A program made the position numbers and the translations under genes. Below, piece after piece: positions 33,450 to 42,562 of a DNA stretch of 64,000 nt. The notes under the pieces are model-generated. The model worked only from the letters and a program-made list of their open reading frames with translations, was not told the DNA's origin and ran no database searches. Source of the stretch: Nocardia yamanashiensis NBRC 100130 (GTDB taxonomy: Bacteria; Actinomycetota; Actinomycetes; Mycobacteriales; Mycobacteriaceae); assembly GCF_001613325.1 (NCBI RefSeq), contig NZ_BDCD01000014.1:371995-435994 (forward strand), in the 5' to 3' direction. Each line of letters begins with the position of its first letter. The first letter of the stretch is position 1.

Positions 33450-33480
33450 AGCCGGGACAGGTCGGCCCCGCCCCGGCTTT
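33450..33480. terminator. Hairpin between DUF3291 and aroE
   Basis: AGCCGGG (33450-33456) pairs with CCCGGCT (33472-33478), followed by TTT. Lies between two convergent genes. Confidence 0.5.
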
Positions 33481-33491
33481 CGATGGTGAGA

Positions 33492-34319
33492 CTATTCCGC
33501 CAGTGCGGCAGCCATTTCCGCGCGCGGCGCGGGTTTGCCGGTGAACAGTTCGACCTGGCCGTACGCCTGGTTCAACAGCATCTGCAAGCCGCTGACCACG
33601 GTATGTCCCGCGCGCGCAACGGCTTCCGCGAGCGGCGTGGGCCATGGATTGTAGATGGCGTCGAGCACCACCGGCGCCAGCGCGATCGAATCCGCCACGG
33701 CCGCGGCGGCTTCGGCGGGAACGGTGCTGACCACCGCGTCCACCTCGCTGCACACGAAGGTCAGGCCGTCGGGATCGAAGTCGATGACCTCGGCCGAAAG
33801 CCCCAGGCGCTCAGCCAATTCCAGGGTGTCGGCGGCCCGGCCCTTGTCCCGCGCCACGATGGTCACGGTGTGCGCGCCGAGCTCGGCCAGCGCCAGCAGC
33901 GCCGGCCGCGCCGTCCCGCCCGCACCCAGCACCATGGCGCGTTCGATCTCCTCGACGCCCGCGCCCTGCAACGCGCCGCGCACCCCGTCCACGTCGGTGC
34001 AGTCGGCGCGCCATCCGGAATCGGTGCGCACCAGCGTATTCGCCGATTCCACCAGTTCGGCCCGGTCGGTGCGCTCGTCGGCGTAGGCGAGCGCCGCGAC
34101 CTTGCCAGGCATGGTCACCGACAGCCCGACCCATTCCGAGCCGAGACCGTCGACCAGTCCGGGCAGTTGCTCGCCGGTGCATTCGATGCGCTCGTAGGTC
34201 CAGTCCAGGCCCAGCGCCCGATACGCCGCCAGATGCAGCTGCGGCGATCGGGAATGCGAGATCGGGCTGCCCAGCACGGCGGCCCGGCGCACCTCACCGC
34301 CCACTGTCGAGAATTCCAC
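33492..34319 (-). CDS. aroE: Shikimate dehydrogenase
   Basis: 275 residues. NADPH-dependent reduction of 3-dehydroshikimate. Shikimate site: AVLGSPISHSRSPQLHLAAY with the paired serines, VTMPGK with the catalytic Lys, and ANTLVRTDSGWRADCTDVDG with the catalytic Asp. The NADP loop is VLGAGGTARPALLALAELG. The C-terminal LQMLLNQAYGQVELFTG is standard. ATG 34319 overlaps mltG by 26 bases; a GTG five codons inside (34304) is a possible alternative start. Last gene of alaS-ruvX-mltG-aroE. Confidence 0.95.
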   Translation of the reverse strand: MEFSTVGGEVRRAAVLGSPISHSRSPQLHLAAYRALGLDWTYERIECTGEQLPGLVDGLGSEWVGLSVTMPGKVAALAYADERTDRAELVESANTLVRTDSGWRADCTDVDGVRGALQGAGVEEIERAMVLGAGGTARPALLALAELGAHTVTIVARDKGRAADTLELAERLGLSAEVIDFDPDGLTFVCSEVDAVVSTVPAEAAAAVADSIALAPVVLDAIYNPWPTPLAEAVARAGHTVVSGLQMLLNQAYGQVELFTGKPAPRAEMAAALAE

Positions 34320-35787
34320 TCTGCTCGGCCTTCTTGATATTGCGCAGGTGCTCGTTGTAGTCCTCGGTGAACAACGTGGTGCCCTGCTTGTCGATGGTCA
34401 CGAAGTACAGCCACGGCCCGGCGAGGGGATTCTCCATGGCGCGCAAGGCATCCAGCGACGGCGCGGAGATGGGTGTGGCGGGCAGACCGGCCATGGCGTA
34501 GGTGTTCCACGGGGTCTTGCGCGCCCGGTCGGCGTCGGTGGTGGCGACCTCGGTCTTGTCGAGGGTGTAGTTGACGGTGGAGTCGAACTGCAGCGGCTGG
34601 TCCACCGCGAGCCGGTTCACGATGACCCGCGCCACCTTGGACATGTCCTGCGGCAGGGCTTCCCGTTCCACCAGCGACGCGCCGATCAGCGTGTCGTAGG
34701 GCTTGAGGCCGTTGGCGCCGCCGGATTGCACCAGGCCGGTGGCCTCGTAGCTGGCGGCGCTGTCGGTGACCAGCTGCTTGAGGATCTGCTCGGCATTGCC
34801 GCTGGGATCGAAATCCAGGGTGCCCGCGCGGATCAGGCCCTCGAGCTGACGGCTGCGATCCGGCACCGCCTTCACCCGGTCGAGCGCCCAGGACGGCACG
34901 CCCAGGGTCGCCGGATCGGTATTGGTGCCCGCCGCGTCCAGCTGCTCGTAGGTCACGCATTTGGCGGCGGTACCGGCGCCGACGCAGCTGGCCTCGGCGA
35001 TCTTGCGGTAGATGCCGTCCTTGCGCGCCCCGGTGTGCACATCGCTGGAGTCGTGCAGCTGCCGGCCCTCGGAGATCACCACATTGCCGACCCGGGAACC
35101 CTTGCCCACCAAGGCGGTGACGGCTTCGGCGGCCGGGCTGTGGCTGGGAATCGCGTAATAGCCGGGCTGTACGGAGTTCATGTTCGAATTCCGTACGGCC
35201 GCTTCGTAGAACGCGGCGCTGCTGGCCACGATGCCCTTGTCGGCCATGGTCTTGGAGATCTCGGTGGCGGTGTCGCCGGACTTCACCTGGATCACCGCGA
35301 TCGGACCGGCCGAACCGGCGTCGTAGTCGGCGGCGGGGGCGAACCCGCCGATGAACTTCCACGCCGCGAAACCGGCCGCGCCCAGGAACATCACGGCGAA
35401 GACGCCGGAGATGATCCACAGATTGCGCCGCCGCCGTTTGCGTTCGGCCGCCTTGCGCGAGGCCACCCGGGAACGCTTGCGCGAGCCGCCCGCACGCGAC
35501 GAGGAGCCCCGGCCGCCACTGCCGCGCGCGGCCGGACGGCGACCGGCGTCGGCGCGTTGCGGCGCGGCCCGGCGGCGCGGCTCGGGTTCCAGGGGTGGTT
35601 CGTCGACGTAGCCGTGCTCGTCGTCGTAGCCGTGGAAGTCCTCCTCGTCATCGTCCTCGTAGCGAGGGATGACGGTGGTGTCGTCCTCGTAGTCGTCGGC
35701 CTCGGACCAGTCCAGATCGTCACGGCGGTAACGCCGTTCAGCGTTCTGACGGTAGCGTTCCTCGGCTCGGGTCCAGCGATCGGTCAT
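34294..35787 (-). CDS. mltG: MltG endolytic murein transglycosylase (YceG)
   Basis: 497 residues. An acidic, Tyr-rich N-terminal cytoplasmic region (1-60) and an Arg/Ser-rich stretch (70-118) precede one transmembrane helix (about 122-145, LWIISGVFAVMFLGAAGFAAW). The extracytoplasmic part has a LysM-like module (IQVKSGDTATEISKTMADKGIV), then the YceG catalytic domain with the essential Glu in IGASLVEREA and the closing FVTIDKQGTTLFTEDYNEHL. It cuts nascent glycan strands and sets chain length. Its start overlaps the ruvX stop (ATGA). Confidence 0.95.
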   Translation of the reverse strand: MTDRWTRAEERYRQNAERRYRRDDLDWSEADDYEDDTTVIPRYEDDDEEDFHGYDDEHGYVDEPPLEPEPRRRAAPQRADAGRRPAARGSGGRGSSSRAGGSRKRSRVASRKAAERKRRRRNLWIISGVFAVMFLGAAGFAAWKFIGGFAPAADYDAGSAGPIAVIQVKSGDTATEISKTMADKGIVASSAAFYEAAVRNSNMNSVQPGYYAIPSHSPAAEAVTALVGKGSRVGNVVISEGRQLHDSSDVHTGARKDGIYRKIAEASCVGAGTAAKCVTYEQLDAAGTNTDPATLGVPSWALDRVKAVPDRSRQLEGLIRAGTLDFDPSGNAEQILKQLVTDSAASYEATGLVQSGGANGLKPYDTLIGASLVEREALPQDMSKVARVIVNRLAVDQPLQFDSTVNYTLDKTEVATTDADRARKTPWNTYAMAGLPATPISAPSLDALRAMENPLAGPWLYFVTIDKQGTTLFTEDYNEHLRNIKKAEQSGILDSGR

Positions 35788-36368
35788 GCACTATCACCAT
35801 CACCGCGCGGCTTCAATTGCGCACTCCGTTCGTCCAACCATCCTTGCAGGATCGACACGGCGGCCGCCTGATCGATGACCTGCCGCTGCCCGCGAGCGCG
35901 AACTCCGCTGTCTCGCAATGCACGTGCAGCAGACACCGTAGTCAAACGTTCGTCGGAAAGTCGCACCGGCACCGGATCGATCAATGCCCGCAAACGTCCC
36001 GCGAAGGTGGCCGCCAGCTTAGCCGAAGAGCCGCTCTCTCCGCGCAATGTGCGCGGCAGGCCGACGATCACTTCCACGGCCTCATATTCGCGTACCAAGT
36101 CGGCGATGCGGGCCAAATCGGGCGCGAGGGTGCCCGGTGCGACCTTTTTGGCGCGCGGCACCGTCTCCACCGGGGTGGCGAGCACGCCGTCCGGATCACT
36201 GGAGGCGACACCGACGCGCACGGTGCCCACATCGATGCCGAGGCGCCGGCCGCGACCGGGATCCTCGGCCGGCGACGGACGATCGGTGACGAACCGCGCG
36301 TCCGGCTCGGCGGGTTTGCGGGCGCCTTCGAAAACGCCCGCGCTGTCCGACGGTTCGGAAGGGTTCAT
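35784..36368 (-). CDS. ruvX: RuvX/YqgF, putative Holliday junction resolvase
   Basis: 194 residues. An RNase H-like fold protein linked to pre-16S rRNA processing and DNA repair. The N-terminal about 38 residues are a polar extension; the core begins RRLGIDVGTVRVGVASSD with the first catalytic Asp. VIVGLPRTLRG, RLSDERLTTVSAARALR (Glu) and RQVIDQAAAVSILQGWLD (Asp) follow. Start ATG 36368 overlaps the alaS stop (TGATG); a GTG one codon earlier is possible. Coupled to mltG downstream. Confidence 0.93.
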   Translation of the reverse strand: MNPSEPSDSAGVFEGARKPAEPDARFVTDRPSPAEDPGRGRRLGIDVGTVRVGVASSDPDGVLATPVETVPRAKKVAPGTLAPDLARIADLVREYEAVEVIVGLPRTLRGESGSSAKLAATFAGRLRALIDPVPVRLSDERLTTVSAARALRDSGVRARGQRQVIDQAAAVSILQGWLDERSAQLKPRGDGDSA

Positions 36369-39034
36369 CACCCGGCGAGCTCGGCCACCCGCGCCCGCAC
36401 GGCCGCTAGACCGGCTTCGATGCCCGACGGATCGGAGCCCGCGCCCTGCGCCAGCTCCGGCTTGCCGCCGCCGCGGCCCGCGATCGACGGACCGAACGCG
36501 CCCACCAGGTCACCGGCCTTGAAGCCGAGATCCTGCGCGGCCTTGGACACCGACACCACGAACGGCACCTTGCCGTCGGCATTGCCGAGCAGCACCACCA
36601 CGGCGGGTTCGGAACCGAAGCGGCCCTTGATATCCATGACCAGGGTGCGCAGATCGCCCGCGCCCACGCCCTCCGGCGCGGCGGCGGCGACCAGCAGCAC
36701 CTTGCCGACGCGCTGCGCGTTCTCCACGAAAGTGCCCGCGCTCGACAGCACGGCGGCCATCTTGGTGCGCTCCAGCTCTTTTTCGGCAACCTTCAGGCGT
36801 TCGACGAGTTGCTCGACCCGCGCCGGGACGTCCTCGCTCGGGATCTTCAGCGAGGAGGCGACGCCGGCCAGCAGCGCGCGCTCCTTGGCGAGGTACTTGT
36901 AGGAGTCCAGGCCGACGAACGCCTCGACGCGGCGGATGCCGGAACCGACCGAGGATTCGCCCAGCAGGGTGATCGGGCCGATCTGCGAGGAGTGCTGCAC
37001 GTGGGTGCCGCCGCACAGTTCCATCGAGAACGGGCCGCCGATCTCGACCACGCGGACCTCGTCGCCGTAGTTCTCGCCGAACAGGGCCATGGCGCCCATC
37101 TTCTTGGCGGACGGCAGGTCGGTGATGAAGGTGTTGACCTGGAAGTCGTCGGCCACCGCGTCGTTGGAGATGGCTTCGATCTCGTTCTTCTGGGTCTCGC
37201 TCAGCGCGCCCTGCCAGTTGAAGTCGAAGCGCAGGTAGCCGGGCTTGTTGAGCGAACCGGCCTGAACGGCGTTGGGGCCCAGCACCTGTCGCAGCGCGGC
37301 GTGCACCATGTGGGTGCCGGAGTGGCCCTGGGTGGCGCCGCGACGCCAGCCCGGATCCACGCCCGCCAGCACGGTGTCGCCCTCGGTGAGCTGACCGGCC
37401 TCGACGGTGGTCTTGTGCACCCACACCGTCTTGGCGATCTTCTGCACATCGTTGACGCGCAGCTTCGCGCCGTGCGAGGAGGTGATGGCGCCGCGGTCGG
37501 CGATCTGGCCGCCGGACTCCGCGTAGAGCGGGGTGCGGTCCAGGATGACCTCGACATCGGTGCCGGCCTCGGCGACCGGGACCCGCACGCCGTCCTTGAT
37601 CAGCGCGAGAACCGTTGCCTCGGTGGACAGTTCGTCGAAACCGGTGAACTCGGTGGCGCCGCGATCGACGAATTCCTTGTAGACGGTCAGGTCCGCGTGC
37701 GCGTGCTTGCGGGCGTGCGCGTCCTCCTTGGCGCGGCTGCGCTGCTCGGCCATGAGCGCGCGGAAGCCGGACTCGTCGACCTCGAGGCCCGCCTCGGCGG
37801 CCATCTCCAGGGTCAGGTCGATGGGGAAGCCGTAGGTGTCGTGCAGCGCGAACGCCTCGCTGCCGCCGATGGTCTTGCCGCCGTGCGCCTTCACCTCGTT
37901 GACGGCATCGTCGAACAGCTTGGAACCGGTGGCCAGGGTGCGCAGGAAGGCGCTCTCCTCGCCGACGGCGACGGTTTCGATGCGCTTGAAATCGGTGGCC
38001 AGCTCCGGGTACGAGGGGGCCATGAGATCGCTGACGACCTTCATGAACTCGCCCATGACCGGCTTGTCCGCGCCGAGCAGGCGGGCCGAGCGCACGATGC
38101 GGCGCAGCAGGCGGCGCAGCACGTAGCCGCGGCCGTCATTGCCGGGGTTCACGCCGTCGGCGATCAACATCGCGCCGGTGCGGGCGTGGTCGGCGATGAC
38201 CCGGAAGCGCACGTCGTCGGCGTGCTCGACGCCGTAGCTGCGGCCGGTCAGTTCCTCGGCCTTGCTGATGATGGGGCGCAGCAGGTCGGTCTCGTACACA
38301 TTGTCGACGCCCTGGAGGAGGAACGCGACGCGCTCGACGCCCATGCCGGTGTCGATGTTCTTCTTGGGCAGCGGGCCCAGGATCTCGAAGTCGTCCTTGC
38401 CCCGGCCCTCGCCGCGCTCGTTCTGCATGAACACGAGGTTCCAGATTTCGAGGTAGCGATCCTCGTCGGCCTCCGGGCCGCCTTCCTTGCCATAGGCCGG
38501 GCCGCGGTCGAAGTAGATCTCCGAGCAGGGGCCGCACGGTCCGGGGATGCCCATCGACCAGTAGTTGTCGGCCATGCCGCGGCGCTGGATGCGCTCGGGC
38601 GGCACGCCCAGCTTCAGCCAGATCTGCTCGGCCTCGTCGTCGTCCAGGTAGACGGTGACCCACAGGCGTTCGGGGTCGAAGCCGTAGCCGCCGTCCTCGA
38701 CGCTATTGGTGAGCAACGACCAGGCGCGCTCGATGGCGCCCTGTTTGAAGTAGTCGCCGAAGCTGAAGTTGCCCGCCATCTGGAAGAAGGTGTTGTGGCG
38801 GGTGGTGACGCCGACATTCTCGATATCGCCGGTGCGCACGCACTTCTGGACGCTGGTCGCGGTCGCGAAGGGCGGGGTCTGCTGACCGAGGAAGTACGGC
38901 ACGAACTGGACCATGCCCGCATTGACGAACAGCAGGTTGGGGTCGGCCAGGATCAGCGAAGCACTCGGTACCTCGGTGTGTCCGGCTCGTACGAAATGCT
39001 CCAGGAAGCGCCGTCGAATCTCGTGGGTCTGCAC
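36368..39034 (-). CDS. alaS: Alanyl-tRNA synthetase
   Basis: 888 residues, full length. Class II catalytic domain: motif 1 region RFLEHFVRAGHTEVPSASLI, motif 2 RHNTFFQMAGNFSFGDYFK, and NDGRGYVLRRLLRRIVR (motif 3 area). The editing domain keeps the zinc residues HSGTHMVHAALR and CGGTHV. The C-Ala DHHA1 domain has FGPSIAGRGGGKPELAQG. Start GTG 39034. Head of alaS-ruvX-mltG-aroE, whose members overlap one another, as in mycobacteria. Confidence 0.97.
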   Translation of the reverse strand: MQTHEIRRRFLEHFVRAGHTEVPSASLILADPNLLFVNAGMVQFVPYFLGQQTPPFATATSVQKCVRTGDIENVGVTTRHNTFFQMAGNFSFGDYFKQGAIERAWSLLTNSVEDGGYGFDPERLWVTVYLDDDEAEQIWLKLGVPPERIQRRGMADNYWSMGIPGPCGPCSEIYFDRGPAYGKEGGPEADEDRYLEIWNLVFMQNERGEGRGKDDFEILGPLPKKNIDTGMGVERVAFLLQGVDNVYETDLLRPIISKAEELTGRSYGVEHADDVRFRVIADHARTGAMLIADGVNPGNDGRGYVLRRLLRRIVRSARLLGADKPVMGEFMKVVSDLMAPSYPELATDFKRIETVAVGEESAFLRTLATGSKLFDDAVNEVKAHGGKTIGGSEAFALHDTYGFPIDLTLEMAAEAGLEVDESGFRALMAEQRSRAKEDAHARKHAHADLTVYKEFVDRGATEFTGFDELSTEATVLALIKDGVRVPVAEAGTDVEVILDRTPLYAESGGQIADRGAITSSHGAKLRVNDVQKIAKTVWVHKTTVEAGQLTEGDTVLAGVDPGWRRGATQGHSGTHMVHAALRQVLGPNAVQAGSLNKPGYLRFDFNWQGALSETQKNEIEAISNDAVADDFQVNTFITDLPSAKKMGAMALFGENYGDEVRVVEIGGPFSMELCGGTHVQHSSQIGPITLLGESSVGSGIRRVEAFVGLDSYKYLAKERALLAGVASSLKIPSEDVPARVEQLVERLKVAEKELERTKMAAVLSSAGTFVENAQRVGKVLLVAAAAPEGVGAGDLRTLVMDIKGRFGSEPAVVVLLGNADGKVPFVVSVSKAAQDLGFKAGDLVGAFGPSIAGRGGGKPELAQGAGSDPSGIEAGLAAVRARVAELAG

Positions 39035-39105
39035 AGGTATCCAGCCTACCGGTCCCGGTGCAGGGACTTTCCACCCACCACCGGGCGATGGCTAGCATCG
39101 CCGGG

Positions 39106-39756
39106 GTGACTGTGATCCCGGACCCACTGGCGCCCTTCCCGCTCCCCCACGCCCATCGCACCGTATTCCTGAAACCGCACGTCACCTCGCCGAATATCGA
39201 AGTCGGCGACTACACCTACTTCGACGACCCGGTGGCGCCGACCGAATTCGAGACCAACAACGTCCTCTACGCCTTCGGCCCCGAGAAGCTGATCATCGGC
39301 AAATACTGCGCGATCGCCACCGGCACCCGCTTCATCATGGCCGGCGCCAACCACCCCACCGCCGGCGTCTCCACCTTCCCCTTCACCGTCTTCGGCGGCA
39401 CCTGGGCCGAGGAAACCATGGACATCATCACCTCCATCCCCTCCAAGGGCGACACCGTCATCGGCAACGACGTCTGGTTCGGCTACAACACCCTGATCAT
39501 GCCCGGCGTGCAGATCGGCGACGGCGCGATCATCGCCACCGGCGCGGTGGTCACCACCGACGTCCCGCCCTACACCATCGTCGGCGGCAACCCGGCCCAG
39601 CCGGTCAAACAGCGCTACTCCGACGAGGATGTCGCACGCCTACTGGCCGCCGCCTGGTGGAACTGGCCTGTCGAACTGGTAACCGCCCACGTCCGCGTCA
39701 TCATGGCCGGCACCCCCGCCGAGATCGAGAAGATCGCCCGCGAGAACGGCCTGTAG
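39106..39756 (+). CDS. Vat/CatB-type acetyltransferase
   Basis: 216 residues. Left-handed parallel beta-helix acetyltransferase: hexapeptide repeats run through LIIGKYCAIATGTRFIMAGAN, DTVIGNDVWFGYNTLIMPGV and QIGDGAIIATGAVVTTDV. The catalytic His lies in AGANHPT, and the loop FPFTVFGGTW is typical of the xenobiotic (streptogramin/chloramphenicol) subgroup. Whether it inactivates an antibiotic is not deducible. GTG 39106 is preferred: TAGCAT at 39092-39097 would start a leaderless message there; ATG 39088 is an alternative. Divergent from alaS. Confidence 0.82.
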   Translation: MTVIPDPLAPFPLPHAHRTVFLKPHVTSPNIEVGDYTYFDDPVAPTEFETNNVLYAFGPEKLIIGKYCAIATGTRFIMAGANHPTAGVSTFPFTVFGGTWAEETMDIITSIPSKGDTVIGNDVWFGYNTLIMPGVQIGDGAIIATGAVVTTDVPPYTIVGGNPAQPVKQRYSDEDVARLLAAAWWNWPVELVTAHVRVIMAGTPAEIEKIARENGL

Positions 39757-39768
39757 CGGCCAGCGAGC

Positions 39769-40335
39769 TCAGCGGACCCAGTTTTTCAGCGGTTCGGTTT
39801 CGAGTGTCACACCGACGGGAGCAGGCAATTCGACCCGGCTCCCGTAGGGCATACGCACCGTGGAGGAGTAGACGCCGTTCAATGGGGCGCTGTAGACGAA
39901 GGTTTCGCAGCTGTCGCGATCAATCAGCAAGTAGATCGGTATTCCCGATTCGGCGTAGGCCCTCGGCTTCTCCAGGCGATCTCGCCGATCGGTATCGGAG
40001 TCATAGGACGTGACTTCGACAACCATCAACGCCGACTCCGGATCCGCCCAATCGCCTTGACCGGAGAACGAGTCATCCGGGGCCAGAACGGCATCCGCTC
40101 GAGCCCGGCCCTTGCGGTAGGTATCAACTTTGAGGTCGACTTCGGTGTACAGCCAGAGATCGTCCCTCAGCCGCAGCAGCTGCCGAGCGAGCCAGCGGAC
40201 GACCTCCTTGTGATCGCCGTCAGGCACCGCCTTCACCCCCAGCTTCCCGTAGAGGAACTCGAGCCGAACCATCTCGCCCTGATGCCTCGCGAGCTCCTCG
40301 AACTCACTGACCAGCATTTGCGGTCGATCAGCCAT
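39769..40335 (-). CDS. Uma2 family (DUF820) PD-(D/E)XK nuclease-like protein
   Basis: 188 residues. The fold carries the restriction-endonuclease-like residues in RADAVLAPDD (Asp) and ALMVVEVTSYDS (Glu-x-Ser instead of E-x-K), followed by DRLEKPRAYAESGIPIYLLIDRD, the hallmark YAExGIPxYWL motif of this family. Uma2 proteins are common in actinobacteria and cyanobacteria; their function is unknown. The ATG at 40335 is used; a GTG at 40344 is an alternative. Stands alone between two unrelated genes. Confidence 0.82.
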   Translation of the reverse strand: MADRPQMLVSEFEELARHQGEMVRLEFLYGKLGVKAVPDGDHKEVVRWLARQLLRLRDDLWLYTEVDLKVDTYRKGRARADAVLAPDDSFSGQGDWADPESALMVVEVTSYDSDTDRRDRLEKPRAYAESGIPIYLLIDRDSCETFVYSAPLNGVYSSTVRMPYGSRVELPAPVGVTLETEPLKNWVR

Positions 40336-40459
40336 GGCCGTCACCGAATCCCTCCGTTCTGCCGAGCGGACCGCGGATCGACGCGATCAGCCTAAGTACC
40401 AGTGTCGCCTGAACAGAGTGGTTCGCGGGGACTCACCGGCATGACACGCAGAACGTTTG

Positions 40460-41809
40460 CTAGTGCCCGCGAACGATGCGGCGGAGTTTCGTCACGCGTG
40501 GGCCGACTTCGCGTTCGTAGCCGTGGTCGGTGGGGTGGTAGTAGTCGGTGCCGACCAGTTCGTCTGGTGGGTATTGCTGGGTGAGGACGCCGTCGGGGTG
40601 GTCGTGGGGGTATTTGTAGCCTTGGGCGTTGCCGAGGGCGGCGGCGCCCTGGTAGTGGCCGTCGCGGAGGTGTGGGGGGACGGCGCCTGCTTTGCCGGCG
40701 GAGATGTCGGACATGGCGGCGCCGATGGCTTTGACGACCGCGCCGGATTTCGGGGCGGTGGCGATGTGGATGGTGGCTTGGGTGAGGGCCAGTTGGGCTT
40801 CGGGGAGGCCGACCAGTTGGACTACTTGGGCGGCGGCTACGGCGGTTTGCAGGGCCATGGGGTCGGCCATGCCTACTTCTTCGCTGGCTTGGATCATCAA
40901 GCGGCGGGCGATGAATCGGGGATCCTCGCCGGCGCTGAGCATGCGGGCCAGGTAGTGGACGGCGGCGTCGACGTCGGAGCCGCGCAGGGATTTGATGAAG
41001 GCGCTGATGACGTCGTAGTGCTGGTCGCCGGCGCGGTCGTAGCGGACCGCGGCCTTGTCGACGCTGGCCTCGACGACCTCGACGCCGACCTTGCCGTCCA
41101 GGGCGGATTCGGCGGAGGCTTCCAGGGCGGTGAGGGCGCGACGGGCGTCGCCGCCGGCGATGCGGATGATGTGGTCGTAGGCCTCGTCGGTGATCTCGTA
41201 ATCGCCGCCCAGGCCGCGCGGGTCGGCGGCGGCGCGGGTCAGGACGGTGCGGATGTCGGATTCGGTGAGCGACTGTAGTTGCAGCACAAGGGAACGCGAG
41301 AGCAGCGGGGAGACCACCGAGAAGGACGGGTTCTCGGTGGTGGCGGCCACCAGCAGCACGATGCGGTTCTCGACCGCGGCCAGCAGGGCGTCCTGCTGGG
41401 TCTTGGAGAAGCGGTGCACCTCGTCGATGAACAGCACGGTCTGCTCGCCATGAGTGAGGCGGCGACGCGCGATGTCGATGACCGCGCGCACCTCTTTCAC
41501 GCCGGCCGAGAGTGCGGACAGCGCTTCGAAACGGCGGCCGGTCGCCTGCGAGAGCAGCGAGGCGAGCGTCGTCTTGCCGGTGCCGGGCGGGCCGAACAGC
41601 AGCACCGACGCCGCGCCCGAACCCTCGATCAAACGGCGTAGCGGCGAGGTCGGGCCGAGCAGATGCTGCTGGCCGACCACTTCGTCGAGGGTCCGCGGTC
41701 GCATACGCACCGCCAACGGCGCGAACCGGTCGTCACCCCTCGGCACACTCGCCGCGAACTCCTCGGGCACCGCCTCCGCGCCCGGTGCATCGAACAAACC
41801 GTCACTCAC
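40460..41809 (-). CDS. rarA: Replication-associated recombination protein A (RarA/MgsA)
   Basis: 449 residues. AAA+ ATPase acting at stalled replication forks. Walker A LLFGPPGTGKTTLASLL (about 65-82), Walker B TVLFIDEVHRFSKTQQD, sensor 1 VAATTENPSFSVVSPLLSR, sensor 2 GGDARRAL. The C-terminal tetramerisation domain holds RRLMIQASEEVGMADP and YKYPHDHPDGVLTQQYPPDELVG. GTG start. Follows the unknown gene at 41820 by 10 bases on the same strand. Confidence 0.96.
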   Translation of the reverse strand: MSDGLFDAPGAEAVPEEFAASVPRGDDRFAPLAVRMRPRTLDEVVGQQHLLGPTSPLRRLIEGSGAASVLLFGPPGTGKTTLASLLSQATGRRFEALSALSAGVKEVRAVIDIARRRLTHGEQTVLFIDEVHRFSKTQQDALLAAVENRIVLLVAATTENPSFSVVSPLLSRSLVLQLQSLTESDIRTVLTRAAADPRGLGGDYEITDEAYDHIIRIAGGDARRALTALEASAESALDGKVGVEVVEASVDKAAVRYDRAGDQHYDVISAFIKSLRGSDVDAAVHYLARMLSAGEDPRFIARRLMIQASEEVGMADPMALQTAVAAAQVVQLVGLPEAQLALTQATIHIATAPKSGAVVKAIGAAMSDISAGKAGAVPPHLRDGHYQGAAALGNAQGYKYPHDHPDGVLTQQYPPDELVGTDYYHPTDHGYEREVGPRVTKLRRIVRGH

Positions 41810-41819
41810 CCGGGCGACG

Positions 41820-42452
41820 CTACCGCCCGGGCACGACAGATTCGTTGTCGCGGCCGCTCCCGGCGCATGGTCGGTGTGCGCGCAGGGCGCGGGCGGCCGC
41901 GCCGAGCACCACCATCGGATCGACTTCGGGTGCCGACCAGCGGGCCGGGAGCACGTCGGCGGCGGGCACGGCCGGGCAGTCGGCGCCGCCGTGCACGGTC
42001 CGCCACTCGCAGCTGTGGCCGCGGAAGTCGCTGAAACAGACGATCAGCCGATATCGGGGACAGACCGGCGCGGCTTCGGCCGCGTCGACGAGCTGGGCGC
42101 AGGCATTGAACATGCGGCGCACCCGGAAAGCGTCACCCACCGGGTTGCTGTAGATACCGCCGTATCCGGCCTGCGCGTACAACGCGACCGACCCCAGCAC
42201 GGCCTGATAGGTGATGGCATAGGAGTTGCTGCCGTGCCCGGCATGTGACACGGCGACATAGTCGCCCGGCCGGTCCGTGACCGCCTCGTCGAGATACGTC
42301 CCGAACATGTACATGCCCACCGGGTCGATATCCCGTGTCGCGTATGCCCATTCACCGAGCCGGCGCAGTTCGGGCACGAAGCGCTCCGGGATCGGGGGCA
42401 ACCCGAGGTGACTGCGTTCGAACCGGTCGCACATCTCCCGATAGCCGTACAC
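41820..42452 (-). CDS. Hypothetical protein, upstream of rarA
   Basis: About 210 residues from the GTG chosen; the frame continues to a TTG at 42509, and an ATG at 42434 is also possible, so the start is uncertain. Soluble, no signal peptide or transmembrane helix. Notable segments: GDYVAVSHAGHGSNSYAITYQ, YGGIYSNPVGDAFRVRRMFNAC and PRYRLIVCFSDFRGHSCEW. No domain is recognised. It ends 10 bases before rarA and may be co-transcribed with it. Confidence 0.7.
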   Translation of the reverse strand: MYGYREMCDRFERSHLGLPPIPERFVPELRRLGEWAYATRDIDPVGMYMFGTYLDEAVTDRPGDYVAVSHAGHGSNSYAITYQAVLGSVALYAQAGYGGIYSNPVGDAFRVRRMFNACAQLVDAAEAAPVCPRYRLIVCFSDFRGHSCEWRTVHGGADCPAVPAADVLPARWSAPEVDPMVVLGAAARALRAHRPCAGSGRDNESVVPGR

Positions 42453-42562
42453 ATGACCAAGATCGCCGTGCCGCGCCCGCGTGTTTACACCGACACGCCT
42501 TGTTATCAACTGTTCATCTGTCCAGTTTGCCTACCGGGTGCCGATGGGCTGAGATCGTCGTC

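Noticed and set aside
36809..39109. 766-codon open frame opposite alaS
   Set aside because: An antisense artefact of high GC: alaS on the other strand has all family motifs over the same bases, and the antisense product is Gly/Val/Asp/His-rich without any domain. The same applies to the long frames opposite pyrC, korA, mltG and others.
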